Source: Ascarosepion bandense
Lineage: Eukaryota > Mollusca > Cephalopoda > Sepiida > Sepiidae
Reading direction: 5' to 3'
Length of the DNA: 64,000 nt
Assembly: GCA_037127315.1 (NCBI GenBank)
Contig: JBBBDQ010000346.1
Location: forward strand, 5,913,501-5,977,500
Shown: in pieces, positions 42,598 through 55,242 of the stretch
Layout: every line of letters begins with the position of its first letter
How positions within the stretch are numbered: the first letter of the stretch is position 1
Made by a program: the position numbers and the translations under genes
Notes under the pieces: generated by a model
Told to the model about the DNA's origin: nothing
Databases searched by the model: none
What the model saw: the letters and a program-made list of their open reading frames with translations, nothing else

Positions 42598-43020
42598 TTT
42601 TTTTTTTTATGAAATTCTGTTTTATTTTAATCTATCTGTTTGTTCTTTAAATGAACCTAAATAAAATCATCCGTATTATATTTCCTTTAGCTGTCGATAT
42701 TTCGTAAATTTTTTTTTTAACTATTATAATTTTCTTAAAAACAAAAAAACAAAACAAAACAACAAGAAAATAAATTAAATCCGATGAAAAACAATTTCTA
42801 CGGTATTATTTTATAGAAAGACGACGTACTTATTTATATATTTATTTTTATTTATTTATTGATTTAATTAAATTATTTAATTTATCTTATTCTGATAACC
42901 CTATTTTTGACCAACGACTTTATTGAAAAAATAAATGAATATAAAGTGGACGAACAAATTATTACATTTTTAAATCTCACAGCACAAATAAACTTAAACG
43001 TATGTCAACTTTTTTCCATT
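42598..43020. repeat. Linker between copies 1 and 2
   Basis: AT-rich 420-bp sequence, non-coding, repeated almost without change at 47268-47690 between copies 2 and 3. It is part of the duplicated unit. Confidence 0.85.
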
Positions 43021-46000
43021 AATTTTTTTTTTTAACAAAATACTCTAGTAGTGATGTTTTGTTTCGTTGAGCCGTTGCTACGCCAAAGGTTTTTTTTTTT
43101 TAACCAGCGTCTTTCTCTTTGAATTCCAATCGCGTCTATGTCAGCTGTCGCTTGGCAGCCCATTTAGGAGAAGGAAAACTCCGAACAACAACCCGCAACT
43201 CAAGGTGTTAATCGTGCCGAGGAGTGAATGGCTACTGCGTTATGAGGTCACAAACGATCCCCTACAAGCTTCGGGACCCTGTTTGTAAAAGACCGTTACC
43301 CAACGTGCCGGGCAACTTTGGGTGGACTTTTGGACCCGTGCGTCACTCGTGAGAAAAACATGAGAAATACAAATAGAAATAAAAAGTCCAGTATGGCTCT
43401 TCCAGTGGATAAACAGGGAACCCGTCCTTCAGGAGGGAACCTACCTGAGGTCGAAAAATCTGCATTAGGAACAAACTCCTACACAAAGAATGAATCTACA
43501 GGTCCCCACAACCAGGATAATCCTAATGATGGTCCTGAAAATTCTCCAGCTAGCTCTACAACCGTATATTTAAAGAAAGAAAAAATAAAATGGTCTCGTG
43601 AGGAGTACAAAGTCGTTATGACTGCATTTCATGAAGCGTTACTCAAACCTCAAAAAAACATGACTCGCCAAACATATGACATTTGGCGTGAAAAAGTTGG
43701 TCAAGCAAATAGAAAGTATATTGACGAAAATAAATTAGCCAATGTACGAAGGTACATTATTCGTAATAACCGATTGACAGAGGCTGAAATTAATGAAATT
43801 AAAAGAATTGTAACAAGAAGAGACGAATCAACAAAATATGAAAAGGAACCGGAATCAGAATCATAAATAAAAAGTAATAACATCAAACAAGCCACAGGTC
43901 ATAATGTAAAAACCGTGAAACACACAAATCACTGCGAAGATAATGCTGGAAGTTTAAAAGTGCTGGAAAGGTGTGATCTGAGTCAGTTAAAAGACGAAAA
44001 TAAAACGAGTTCAGAACACATCGAACATAATTATTTGACGGAAAATAAGAACAGTATACAGGAAGCCAAGGTAGAAATAAAGAACCATCTAAGTCAAATA
44101 CAAAATATTACAATGGAGGAACGAGAACAGCTCCCAAAATTACAACCAACAAAACATAACCTCCGAACTATTAAACTCTACAATGCAGCACTGAAATTAA
44201 TCTTGGATGAGGACACTAATACAAATCTCAATGAAGCAATATATGCATCAGCAATAGCAGCAACAAAAAAGTTGAACATCAAAATAAAAACAAGGCAGTC
44301 TCGCAGACATGAAGATCCACCTTGGAAAAGAAAAATAGAAAAAGAAATCGAACAACTTAGAAGTGAACTATCAGGACTGGATAAACTGAGTAGAGGAATA
44401 AATGTAAGAACTAGGAAAAGCAGAAGAGCCGAAAGAAAATACAACATTAGAAATGAAAATGAAGTCTTATCAACTAAAGAAAAAATTAAGCAAAAAATAC
44501 AACTGAAGGCTCAAAGAATAAGGCGCTATGAGAAAAGAGCAAGATTTTACAGACAAAACAAGATTTTTCAAACCGATACAAAGACATTTTACAGGGAAAT
44601 AGATAAAAAAAGAATTGAAGTGACAGCCCCGCCCAGAATGGAAGAAGTCCCACAGTTCTGGGAAAAGATATGGGCTTGCCCTAAAGAACCTAGCAAGGAA
44701 GTACATTGGATTACGCAGGAGATAGAACGAATGAAGAATAAACCCGAACAGACATGGTCTGGAATTACAGAAGAGGATGTTAAATTTGCACTAAAAAAAA
44801 GCACACAATTGGAAATTCCCAGGTATAGATAAAATTCCTAACTTTTGGCTATATTATTTAAATACAGCACAAAAAAAAAACTAGCCAAAGAACTTCAAGA
44901 AATGGTTGACGATCCCACTAAAATTCCTGCATGGATGACCAAAGGAATTACATTTCTTCTACACAAGAATGGTGACACAAACAACCCAAAAACTACAGAC
45001 CAATTACATGTCTTCCGATAACATATAAACTATTAACATCTATTTTAACAAAACAGACATATTTATTCTTAGAAAGAAATGACATGATACCGCTTGAACA
45101 AAAAGGGTGCAAACGTGGCTGTTATGGATGTAAAGACCTATTGCTAATTAACAAAATGATCCTGGAAAACTGCTACAGTACAAAAAAAAATCTTAGTACT
45201 GCCTGGAAAGATTATCGAAAAGCATTCCATAGTGTGCCATATTACTGGATTTTAAAGACCTTAAATATATACAAGATATCGCCCGTCATCATCAATTTCA
45301 TCAAACAGTGCATGTCTATATGGAAAACAACCCTTTACCTCAATCATATAAATGGAACCTATAAGTCTGATGAAATAAACATCAAAAGAGGTATATTTCA
45401 AGGTGATTCTTTATCTCCCTTACTATTCTGCATATCATTAATAGCACTAACCAGTCAACTTAATAAGACAGAATGTGGTTATAAAATAGGCCAAAAGAAA
45501 ATAAGCCATCTATTTTATATGGATGACTTAAAGTTATATGCTAAGAATGATAATGAGCTGGAAGGTCTTCTGCAAACTGTAAAATGCTTCAGCGAAGACA
45601 TTGGAATGAAATTCAATTTGAATAAATGTGCTAAAGCTACAGTTTTACGTGGATCAATACAAGAAACATCCTCAATTAGCTTAGACCCTGCTGTAACAAT
45701 AAAAGAATTGAAACCAGAAGAAGCTTATAAATACCTAGGTGTAAATGAGAGTGAAAACATTCACCATAAAAAATGAAGGAAATAGTGCGTAAAGAGTACT
45801 ATAGAAGGCTACGAATGATATTAAAAACTGAATTGAATTCTCAGAACAGAGTTATGGCCATTAATAGCCTTGCAATCCCAAGTTGTCCAATATAGATTTA
45901 ACATCTTAAACTGGACTCTAAACGACATCAGGCGAATGGATGCTAAACCAAGAAAGCTTCTTTCTAAGCATAAGATACATCATCCAAAGGCTGATGCAGA

Positions 46001-47205
46001 CCGTCCATACATACCCCGTAAAGAAGGTGGAAGAGGTCTTATTCAGCTGGAATTGTCATACAAGACAACAACTATTGGCTTACTAACATACATAGAAACA
46101 ACAAAGGATTGGATGATACAATTAGTAAGACAACATGAAGAAAGAAAGAAAAAATATTCAATAATAAAAGAAGGCAGTAAATACAAAGAAGATTTACAGT
46201 TAGTAGATTCTGTAGAAAAGCAAAACAGAAGCCAAGAACCAACTATTGCGGCAAAAAATATGAAAATGAAAGCCAAAGATAAAGCTCTTGAACAGATGAA
46301 ACAGCGCTGTCAAGACAAACCTCTGCATGGCCAATATCCAGAACGTTCCAATAAATCCAATGTTGACAAAGTTAATACTCATCGATGGTTACATGCATTT
46401 GGATTAATGTCTGAAACTGAAGGCTTTATTCTTGCAGCACAAGACCAAAGTCTTTTCACTAGAAACTTTCAGGCAAATATTATGCATAATAATATGGATC
46501 CAAAATGCAGGTTTTGTGATAAACACCAAGAAACAATAGACCACCTAATCTCAGGCTGTTCTGTGCTTGCTCCAAATGAATATAAAAATTTCCACGATAG
46601 AGTTGGGCAATATTTACATTGGGCAATGTGCAAACATTATGGAAAAACTGTAAACAAACAATGGTATGAACATCACCCAGCACCGGTTACAGAAATAGAA
46701 GATGTAACCATTCTATGGGATTACACCATCTACACAGACAGAAAAATTGAAGCAAACAGGCCAGACATTATTGTTAAAAACCAGAAGGAGAAAACTTGTC
46801 TATTAATTGATATGGCTTTCCAGCGGATTGTAACATAGCAATCAAGGAATTTGAAAAACTGTCAAAATATAAAGACCTGGAAATTGAAATAGAAAAAATG
46901 TGGAAATTGAAAACAAGAGTTGTGCCAGTGATAGTAGGTGCACTTGGAATGATAAAAAATGGAACAAAACAACACATTGAAAGAATCCCTGAAAACCCCA
47001 GCTTAAGAGATATACAAAAAATTGTCTTATTAAGTACAGCCCACACACTAAGGAAAACGTTATCTATCTAATGCTGGGGATGATAGGGAAGATAGAAAAA
47101 CATGAAATGGAGTCATAACAACACGCCACGACCTGCCTTAGGTCTCCCCGCAGACTTGGTTGGTAGTGAGACCAATGCAGAAATCGAAATATGATGAAAA
47201 ATGAC
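43021..47205 (+). mobile_element. R4/Dong-like retrotransposon, copy 2
   Basis: Same structure as copy 1 with scattered differences upstream of about 46461 and near identity beyond. It begins within TTAATTTTTTTTTTTTAACAAA, keeps a longer 5' UTR than copy 1 (extra GCTACGCCAAAGG near 43078) and ends in pure (TAA)n at 47206-47266. Nearly identical to copy 3. Confidence 0.85.
43318..47071 (+). pseudogene. R4/Dong-like polyprotein, copy 2 (broken)
   Basis: Main frames 43318-43866, 43915-44832, 45084-45776 and 45870-46838. Defects: TAA at 43864, an extra A in an A-run near 44798, a long A-run near 44870, a stop block near 45020, a lost A near 45770, an extra base near 45890 and the shared loss after the endonuclease core near 46819. 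YMDD is intact at 45516-45527; the motif A neighbourhood reads WKDYRKAFHSVP, with the conserved KAFD changed to KAFH. The CCHC finger and endonuclease PD..D are intact in sequence. The Myb-like N-terminus is continuous here, without copy 1's frameshift. Confidence 0.85.
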
Positions 47206-47267
<62 letters not shown>

Positions 47268-47690
47268 TTTTTTTTTTATGAAATTCTGTTTTATTTTAAT
47301 CTATCTGTTTGTTCTTTAAATGAACCTAAATAAAATCATCCGTATTATATTTCCTTTAGCTGTCGATATTTCGTAAATTTTTTTTTTAACTATTATAATT
47401 TTCTTAAAAACAAAAAAACAAAACAAAACAACAAGAAAATAAATTAAATCCGATGAAAAACAATTTCTACGGTATTATTTTATAGAAAGACGACGTACTT
47501 ATTTATATATTTATTTTTATTTATTTATTGATTTAATTAAATTATTTAATTTATCTTATTCTGATAACCCTATTTTTGACCAACGACTTTATTGAAAAAA
47601 TAAATGAATATAAAGTGGACGAACAAATTATTACATTTTTAAATCTCACAGCACAAATAAACTTAAACGTATGTCAACTTTTTTCCATTA
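47206..47690. repeat. (TAA)n and linker between copies 2 and 3
   Basis: About twenty TAA units (47206-47266) without the interruption seen after copy 1, then a repeat of the 42.6-43.0 kb linker, offset by 4,669 bp. Confidence 0.9.
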
Positions 47691-50600
47691 ATTTTTTTTT
47701 TTAACAAAATACTCTAGTAGTGATGTTTTGTTTCGTTGAGCCGTTGCTACGCCAAAGGTTTTTTTTTTTTTAACCAGCGTCTTTCTCTTTGAATTCCAAT
47801 CGCGTCTATGTCAGCTGTCGCTTGGCAGCCCATTTAGGAGAAGGAAAACTCCGAACAACAACCCGCAACTCAAGGTGTTAATCGTGCCGAGGAGTGAATG
47901 GCTACTGCGTTATGAGGTCACAAACGATCCCCTACAAGCTTCGGGACCCTGTTTGTAAAAGACCGTTACCCAACGTGCCGGGCAACTTTGGGTGGACTTT
48001 TGGACCCGTGCGTCACTCGTGAGAAAAACATGAGAAATACAAATAGAAATAAAAAGTCCAGTATGGCTCTTCCAGTGGATAAACAGGGAACCCGTCCTTC
48101 AGGAGGGAACCTACCTGAGGTCGAAAAATCTGCATTAGGAACAAACTCCTACACAAAGAATGAATCTACAGGTCCCCACAACCAGGATAATCCTAATGAT
48201 GGTCCTGAAAATTCTCCAGCTAGCTCTACAACCGTATATTTAAAGAAAGAAAAAATAAAATGGTCTCGTGAGGAGTACAAAGTCGTTATGACTGCATTTC
48301 ATGAAGCGTTACTCAAACCTCAAAAAAACATGACTCGCCAAACATATGACATTTGGCGTGAAAAAGTTGGTCAAGCAAATAGAAAGTATATTGACGAAAA
48401 TAAATTAGCCAATGTACGAAGGTACATTATTCGTAATAACCGATTGACAGAGGCTGAAATTAATGAAATTAAAAGAATTGTAACAAGAAGAGACGAATCA
48501 ACAAAATATGAAAAGGAACCGGAATCAGAATCATAAATAAAAAGTAATAACATCAAACAAGCCACAGGTCATAATGTAAAAACCGTGAAACACACAAATC
48601 ACTGCGAAGATAATGCTGGAAGTTTAAAAGTGCTGGAAAGGTGTGATCTGAGTCAGTTAAAAGACGAAAATAAAACGAGTTCAGAACACATCGAACATAA
48701 TTATTTGACGGAAAATAAGAACAGTATACAGGAAGCCAAGGTAGAAATAAAGAACCATCTAAGTCAAATACAAAATATTACAATGGAGGAACGAGAACAG
48801 CTCCCAAAATTACAACCAACAAAACATAACCTCCGAACTATTAAACTCTACAATGCAGCACTGAAATTAATCTTGGATGAGGACACTAATACAAATCTCA
48901 ATGAAGCAATATATGCATCAGCAATAGCAGCAACAAAAAAGTTGAACATCAAAATAAAAACAAGGCAGTCTCGCAGACATGAAGATCCACCTTGGAAAAG
49001 AAAAATAGAAAAAGAAATCGAACAACTTAGAAGTGAACTATCAGGACTGGATAAACTGAGTAGAGGAATAAATGTAAGAACTAGGAAAAGCAGAAGAGCC
49101 GAAAGAAAATACAACATTAGAAATGAAAATGAAGTCTTATCAACTAAAGAAAAAATTAAGCAAAAAATACAACTGAAGGCTCAAAGAATAAGGCGCTATG
49201 AGAAAAGAGCAAGATTTTACAGACAAAACAAGATTTTTCAAACCGATACAAAGACATTTTACAGGGAAATAGATAAAAAAAGAATTGAAGTGACAGCCCC
49301 GCCCAGAATGGAAGAAGTCCCACAGTTCTGGGAAAAGATATGGGCTTGCCCTAAAGAACCTAGCAAGGAAGTACATTGGATTACGCAGGAGATAGAACGA
49401 ATGAAGAATAAACCCGAACAGACATGGTCTGGAATTACAGAAGAGGATGTTAAATTTGCACTAAAAAAAAGCACACAATTGGAAATTCCCAGGTATAGAT
49501 AAAATTCCTAACTTTTGGCTATATTATTTAAATACAGCACAAAAAAAAACTAGCCAAAGAACTTCAAGAAATGGTTGACGATCCCACTAAAATTCCTGCA
49601 TGGATGACCAAAGGAATTACATTTCTTCTACACAAGAATGGTGACACAAACAACCCAAAAACTACAGACCAATTACATGTCTTCCGATAACATATAAACT
49701 ATTAACATCTATTTTAACAAAACAGACATATTTATTCTTAGAAAGAAATGACATGATACCGCTTGAACAAAAAGGGTGCAAACGTGGCTGTTATGGATGT
49801 AAAGACCTATTGCTAATTAACAAAATGATCCTGGAAAACTGCTACAGTACAAAAAAAAATCTTAGTACTGCCTGGAAAGATTATCGAAAAGCATTCCATA
49901 GTGTGCCATATTACTGGATTTTAAAGACCTTAAATATATACAAGATATCGCCCGTCATCATCAATTTCATCAAACAGTGCATGTCTATATGGAAAACAAC
50001 CCTTTACCTCAATCATATAAATGGAACCTATAAGTCTGATGAAATAAACATCAAAAGAGGTATATTTCAAGGTGATTCTTTATCTCCCTTACTATTCTGC
50101 ATATCATTAATAGCACTAACCAGTCAACTTAATAAGACAGAATGTGGTTATAAAATAGGCCAAAAGAAAATAAGCCATCTATTTTACATGGATGACTTAA
50201 AGTTATATGCTAAGAATGATAATGAGCTGGAAGGTCTTCTGCAAACTGTAAAATGCTTCAGCGAAGACATTGGAATGAAATTCAATTTGAATAAATGTGC
50301 TAAAGCTACAGTTTTACGTGGATCAATACAAGAAACATCCTCAATTAGCTTAGACCCTGCTGTAACAATAAAAGAATTGAAACCAGAAGAAGCTTATAAA
50401 TACCTAGGTGTAAATGAGAGTGAAAACATTCACCATAAAAAATGAAGGAAATAGTGCGTAAAGAGTACTATAGAAGGCTACGAATGATATTAAAAACTGA
50501 ATTGAATTCTCAGAACAGAGTTATGGCCATTAATAGCCTTGCAATCCCAAGTTGTCCAATATAGATTTAACATCTTAAACTGGACTCTAAACGACATCAG

Positions 50601-51600
50601 GCGAATGGATGCTAAACCAAGAAAGCTTCTTTCTAAGCATAAGATACATCATCCAAAGGCTGATGCAGACCGTCCATACATACCCCGTAAAGAAGGTGGA
50701 AGAGGTCTTATTCAGCTGGAATTGTCATACAAGACAACAACTATTGGCTTACTAACATACATAGAAACAACAAAGGATTGGATGATACAATTAGTAAGAC
50801 AACATGAAGAAAGAAAGAAAAAATATTCAATAATAAAAGAAGGCAGTAAATACAAAGAAGATTTACAGTTAGTAGATTCTGTAGAAAAGCAAAACAGAAG
50901 CCAAGAACCAACTATTGCGGCAAAAAATATGAAAATGAAAGCCAAAGATAAAGCTCTTGAACAGATGAAACAGCGCTGTCAAGACAAACCTCTGCATGGC
51001 CAATATCCAGAACGTTCCAATAAATCCAATGTTGACAAAGTTAATACTCATCGATGGTTACATGCATTTGGATTAATGTCTGAAACTGAAGGCTTTATTC
51101 TTGCAGCACAAGACCAAAGTCTTTTCACTAGAAACTTTCAGGCAAATATTATGCATAATAATATGGATCCAAAATGCAGGTTTTGTGATAAACACCAAGA
51201 AACAATAGACCACCTAATCTCAGGCTGTTCTGTGCTTGCTCCAAATGAATATAAAAATTTCCACGATAGAGTTGGGCAATATTTACATTGGGCAATGTGC
51301 AAACATTATGGAAAAGCTGTAAACAAACAATGGTATGAACATCACCCAGCACCGGTTACAGAAATAGAAGATGTAACCATTCTATGGGATTACACCATCT
51401 ACACAGACAGAAAAATTGAAGCAAACAGGCCAGACATTATTGTTAAAAACCAGAAGGAGAAAACTTGTCTATTAATTGATATGGCTTTCCAGCGGATTGT
51501 AACATAGCAATCAAGGAATTTGAAAAACTGTCAAAATATAAAGACCTGGAAATTGAAATAGAAAAAATGTGGAAATTGAAAACAAGAGTTGTGCCAGTGA
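47691..51600 (+). mobile_element. R4/Dong-like retrotransposon, copy 3, 3'-truncated
   Basis: Differs from copy 2 at only about three sites that I can see: one A fewer near 49547, C for T in the YMDD tyrosine codon (50187), G for A near 51316. It ends abruptly at 51600 within GTTGTGCCAGTGA and lacks the last ~70 codons, the 3' UTR and the TAA tail. LINEs normally truncate at the 5' end, so this is a deletion or duplication breakpoint. Confidence 0.85.
47988..51600 (+). pseudogene. R4/Dong-like polyprotein, copy 3 (broken, 3'-truncated)
   Basis: Main frames 47988-48536, 48585-49502, 49753-50445 and 50539-51507, with the same stops, frameshifts and KAFH change as copy 2. YMDD at 50185-50196; CCHC finger near 51175-51228; endonuclease RPDIIVKN...CLLID near 51427-51480. 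Confidence 0.85.
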
Positions 51601-51626
51601 AATATACCAAATGTTAAAATTACATT

Positions 51627-51639
51627 CAGTTTGTACTAC

Positions 51640-51684
<45 letters not shown>

Positions 51685-51716
51685 ACACACACACATATAT
51701 ATAAGTAGTACAAGAG
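51627..51716. repeat. (TA)n(CA)n tract flanked by an inverted repeat
   Basis: TTGTACTACTT (near 51629) and AAGTAGTACAA (near 51702) flank the microsatellite, making a foldback right after the truncated copy 3. Confidence 0.75.
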
Positions 51717-52537
51717 GCGAACCTATCTACTCATACTGAAATATTGAGTACTTATTTTTCCCTTACACTGATAATGCTTTTCTGAGTAGATGGACATTTT
51801 CAAACAAGTGCATTTTTGAATATCTTGTAAGATAGATAAAAGCTGCAAGTAATCATGTCCTTGCTTGTACATTTTTATAATAGGAATATTTAGTATGTAT
51901 ATGGCTGGCTACTCGTTTCTAAGGATGTTTGTCTACTAGCGCGGCTAGCTTACACCCATTGCAGACACCTGCTCTGGCTCATTTATGCTCAATATCTAGT
52001 ACTCCTCTTATTATAGGTATAACTTTATTATTGTTTATATTTTTATTACCTTCGTCTTAAGACGTAGGCATTGTATTCGATGGTGTTAATCAGTCTCTTT
52101 TATTTGTCTGTCTGTCCGTGGTCAAGACACTGCAAAGACACGTTCGACTGATTCAGATAAAAATTTCAGTGTTTACTCGCCTCATGACTGGCACGAACTG
52201 ATTAGATTTTGCGTTCGATCTGGTACGGGATAAAATTTCTGGAGTATTTTCTGTGTTTTTTTTTACCAATATTTTTTCGTAACTTTTACGTGCATAATAC
52301 TGAAAAGAATTAACATTCCTAGATTGCTTTACGTCATTACATTTTCTGAACGCATTTTTTCCATTAAAATATTAATATTTATAATAAAAATTTAATATTT
52401 ATTATCCAAAAGCAAAACAGAAAAGGAAAATAAAATAAAATGAAAAAAAAAACAAAGATAAAATACACAAAAATTAAACAAAATACAACTTTGGGAATAT
52501 GAAAAAATAAATATGATGTCTTTCACAATTTTTACAG
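51717..52537. other. Unassigned sequence
   Basis: No gene or known repeat recognised; A-rich low complexity at 52380-52480. Confidence 0.4.
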
Positions 52538-52830
52538 TTTATGCGTTCCAACAGAAGAGGGAAAGCGCGACACAGAGATCCAAAGGCTAATTGGCATGGT
52601 GAAGGACGCATTCCAGAAATTGAGTAGAGTATTAAGAGACAGGAAAATTTCGCCAGAAACAAAGAAATGTGTATTGGATTGTTATGTGATATTAATTTTT
52701 CAATATGGCATGAATGCTGGACAATATCATCAAAGATTAAGGAAAAACTTGAAGCCATTGAAACTATAGCCAGTCACTCTTTCTCATAACTTTATGCTTT
52801 GCTTGGGGCGATATGATTATTAAAAAAAAT
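52538..52830 (+). pseudogene. RTE-like LINE fragment joined to a jockey-like tail
   Basis: 52540-52765: CGACACAGAGATCCAAAGGC, a MVKDAFQKLSRVLRDRKIS-like block, ETKKCVLDCYVI and CWTISSKIKEKLEAIE. At about 52775 it switches to TTTATGCTTTGCTTGGGGCGATATGATT, the tail of the jockey-like LINE, followed by A-rich sequence. A chimaeric insertion or nested fragment. Confidence 0.65.
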
Positions 52831-53512
52831 AAAATATCACGTATAAAGAACATTTCAATATAATCTTACAAAATTGTGAGGGGTATTTACGTACAAAACA
52901 GACGCGCATACACGTCTACGAAGCCAAAAAGCTGATGCACAAGCCATGCTTTCATTACAAGACTTACTATAAACAACGGAAATAAATGAAAACGTTATAA
53001 TTAAATTTGAGTTTTACCTAAAATTAATTTACATTGCGATGACTAATATTTCGATAGGTGTGTTCGATTACGGTACTTATTTTATCTAAGGAAGAAATAT
53101 GCTGGTAAAATCTTAATTTAAAAAAATTGTTTAGTGCTACTGATAGAAATATTTTTTTTATTTAAAGGGAGCCAATAGACACTCACAATAAAATGGAAAA
53201 TTTGAAAAAAAAACCCAAAAAAAAACGAGAATATGTAAGTTATAAATGTTTTGTGTTTATATGAAAAACCATACATTATTAAGTTTCTTAAAAATAAGAA
53301 TCTATTAAATAAACTTAATAAAATTACAAGCATATGTAGACATTGTAAAATTTTCACCTTAGGATATAGTTAATAATTCTTCATATAAACTTATTGATTA
53401 ACTTGCATATATCCTTTACTTCATTTCGTAGTATGATATAAATATTAATTATTTAATAAATTTTAGGATTGCTATATGTTAAGAATACATGATGAATTGA
53501 TAAAGAAATGTA

Positions 53513-53569
<57 letters not shown>

Positions 53570-53704
53570 TATAACAATATTGTAATCGTACCAAAAGTCC
53601 CTTTAAAACAGGTCTATAATAAAAGTATTCTGTTTTCTAAGAAAACAAAGAGCAGGGATACCATATAACTCTATTTACGATAAATGTTTGTTAGGAAAAC
53701 GTGT
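52831..53704. other. AT-rich spacer with (TA)n tract
   Basis: TA tract 53515-53562. The minus-strand frame 53118-53357 is low-complexity and has no domain. Confidence 0.5.
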
Positions 53705-53798
53705 GTCATCCGGTAGAATTCGAATCTGCCACCCCTATCCACATAGGGGAAGCCACTAATTGATCTGGCGCGTCTAAGACCTCTCGACCACGAATGAC
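53705..53798 (-). pseudogene. tRNA-Leu-like relic with long variable arm
   Basis: Minus strand: acceptor GTCATTC (53792-53798) pairs with GGATGAC (53705-53711) except one base; D-arm GGTCGAGAGGTCTTAGAC; GCCAGATCAATTAGTGGC anticodon arm with CAA in the loop; variable arm CCCCTATGTGGATAGGGG perfectly paired; T-arm GCAGATTCGAATTCTACC. This is the shape of a class II tRNA, closest to tRNA-Leu(CAA). The anticodon stem is damaged, so a pseudogene or SINE head. Confidence 0.6.
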
Positions 53799-53869
53799 TA
53801 TCAGCCTAAACGCTGTTAAATAAATCCTATATAACCCAATTTTTGATTCATGTTATATAGACTTGATCT

Positions 53870-54060
53870 AACTTCGGAATGTCTGGAACTGGCCGATTAC
53901 TTGTGGACCCATCTTCCCATGCTCTGATGTTAATGGCAGAAGCATGGAAGGCACTGTGCCCAAGTTTGAACTCATGCAAGAAAAGTAAACGAAGATCATG
54001 TTTTGTCATGTTCATAATTAATGGCTTCCATGGTTTAAGAATACTTCTGTCTGAAAATAA
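53870..54060 (-). pseudogene. Mariner (Mos1/SETMAR-type) HTH fragment
   Basis: Minus strand: LLFLHEFKLGHSAFHASAIN then IRAWEDGSTS, matching the N-terminal HTH_48 domain of mariner transposases (..YEFKLGHNA.EA.RNI..A.G.GS..ER). The frame drifts after GSTS, and no catalytic domain follows. The plus-strand open frame over the same bases is a mirror of this domain. Confidence 0.65.
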
Positions 54061-54354
54061 GTTAAAAATTATGAAATAGTACACACAATTATGTAAACCA
54101 ATATTTAACTTATATATACTATGAATACTATGTTAAAATGGCTTTTCAAACAACACTTAAAGCGGTCATTATTTTTGTGACAACCAAATACAACAGACAT
54201 TTGTGCCTATTATTTTTCTGGATCAACTTTTCCAAATTACGACTAATCCTTCTCAGTCAAGGAGGAAATTCCGTCAGAATTTGTCCAAAATTCAGTTTGA
54301 AATAAATATTTTCCAAACTTTCGACTTTCATAAATCAACATCAGGAAGTTTGGG
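54061..54354. other. Spacer
   Basis: No gene recognised. Confidence 0.35.
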
Positions 54355-54990
54355 TCACTCAGTAGGGCCAGCAAGCTTTTCTCGTCTTAACCATCTTGCA
54401 CATATTCAAATCTATCATTCGTCCTTGCATTAAGTACTGTTTCCATATGTGCTCCTGCTATTTATTTCGGGATTTTCATCAGAATCCAAAAGAGGATCTG
54501 CACGGAAATCAATCCCAATTTAGCAGTACGACTTCAGTCACTTTCTCACCGACGAGACGTGGCTTCTCTGTGTCTTTTCTACAAATATTTTTACGGGTTC
54601 TGTTGTGACGAGTTTATCTACCTGGGATCCCGTCTACTCAAATTTACTAGAGTTATTAGATTGGCAATTAGGTTGCATTCTTTTAGAGTCAAAACAGTGA
54701 AATGTAACCAACATTTCTACTCTATCAGTTTCTTTTCTCGCACTTCTTGCCTGAGGAACTCCCTTCCGTATACTTTCTTCCCTGATATCTACAATCTCCA
54801 AGAGTTTCAGTTCAGCTTCAATTGCCAATTTTTCTCCTTGTTCACTATATTTATTTTATATTTTTTTCCGACGCCCTCTGTATCTTGTTCTTTATTTTTA
54901 TTTTTTTTTTTTTTTTCGCTCTCCTCTCACGGTAATTCTCTGTGCACCAGCGGCGGTACTGCCTTGCTTGGGGTGAAACGATCATAAAAA
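54355..54990 (+). pseudogene. Jockey-like LINE C-terminal region
   Basis: Plus strand, broken frames: LHIFKSIIRPCIKYCFHM near 54392, IQKRICTEINPNLAVRLQSL near 54485-54545, SHRRDVASLCLFYKYFYGFC near 54545-54607, FTRVIRLAIRLHSFRV, FFSRTSCLRNSLPYTFFP, then the tail ACTGCCTTGCTTGGGGTGAAACGAT ending about 54983. The only copy of this family in plus orientation apart from the fragment at 58.8 kb. Confidence 0.8.
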
Positions 54991-55242
54991 AGGGCAGGTA
55001 GAGACAAATGGCGTGTTTCGTAAAATTAGTGAATGCAGTTACGTAGGAAAAAGCGTGTTTTGACGTATCGCTGTGTGTGTTTAACCTTATCTGCATTTGA
55101 AAATGCGGACTCTTGAATTATAATTGTTTCATTTGTAGATGTTTATTTTTATTGTATGCGAATTGTTTTGGGGATTTGTTTCACTACTTGATTTCGTTAG
55201 TAATTTTGTATTGTTTTTGATTAGCTGTCCAATGTTCTTATT
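54991..55242. other. Spacer
   Basis: No gene recognised. Confidence 0.35.

Noticed and set aside
45180..45245. Loss of the RT catalytic Asp in copies 2 and 3
   Set aside because: The changed residue is the D of KAFD; the catalytic Asp is the one five residues upstream (WKD), which is retained.
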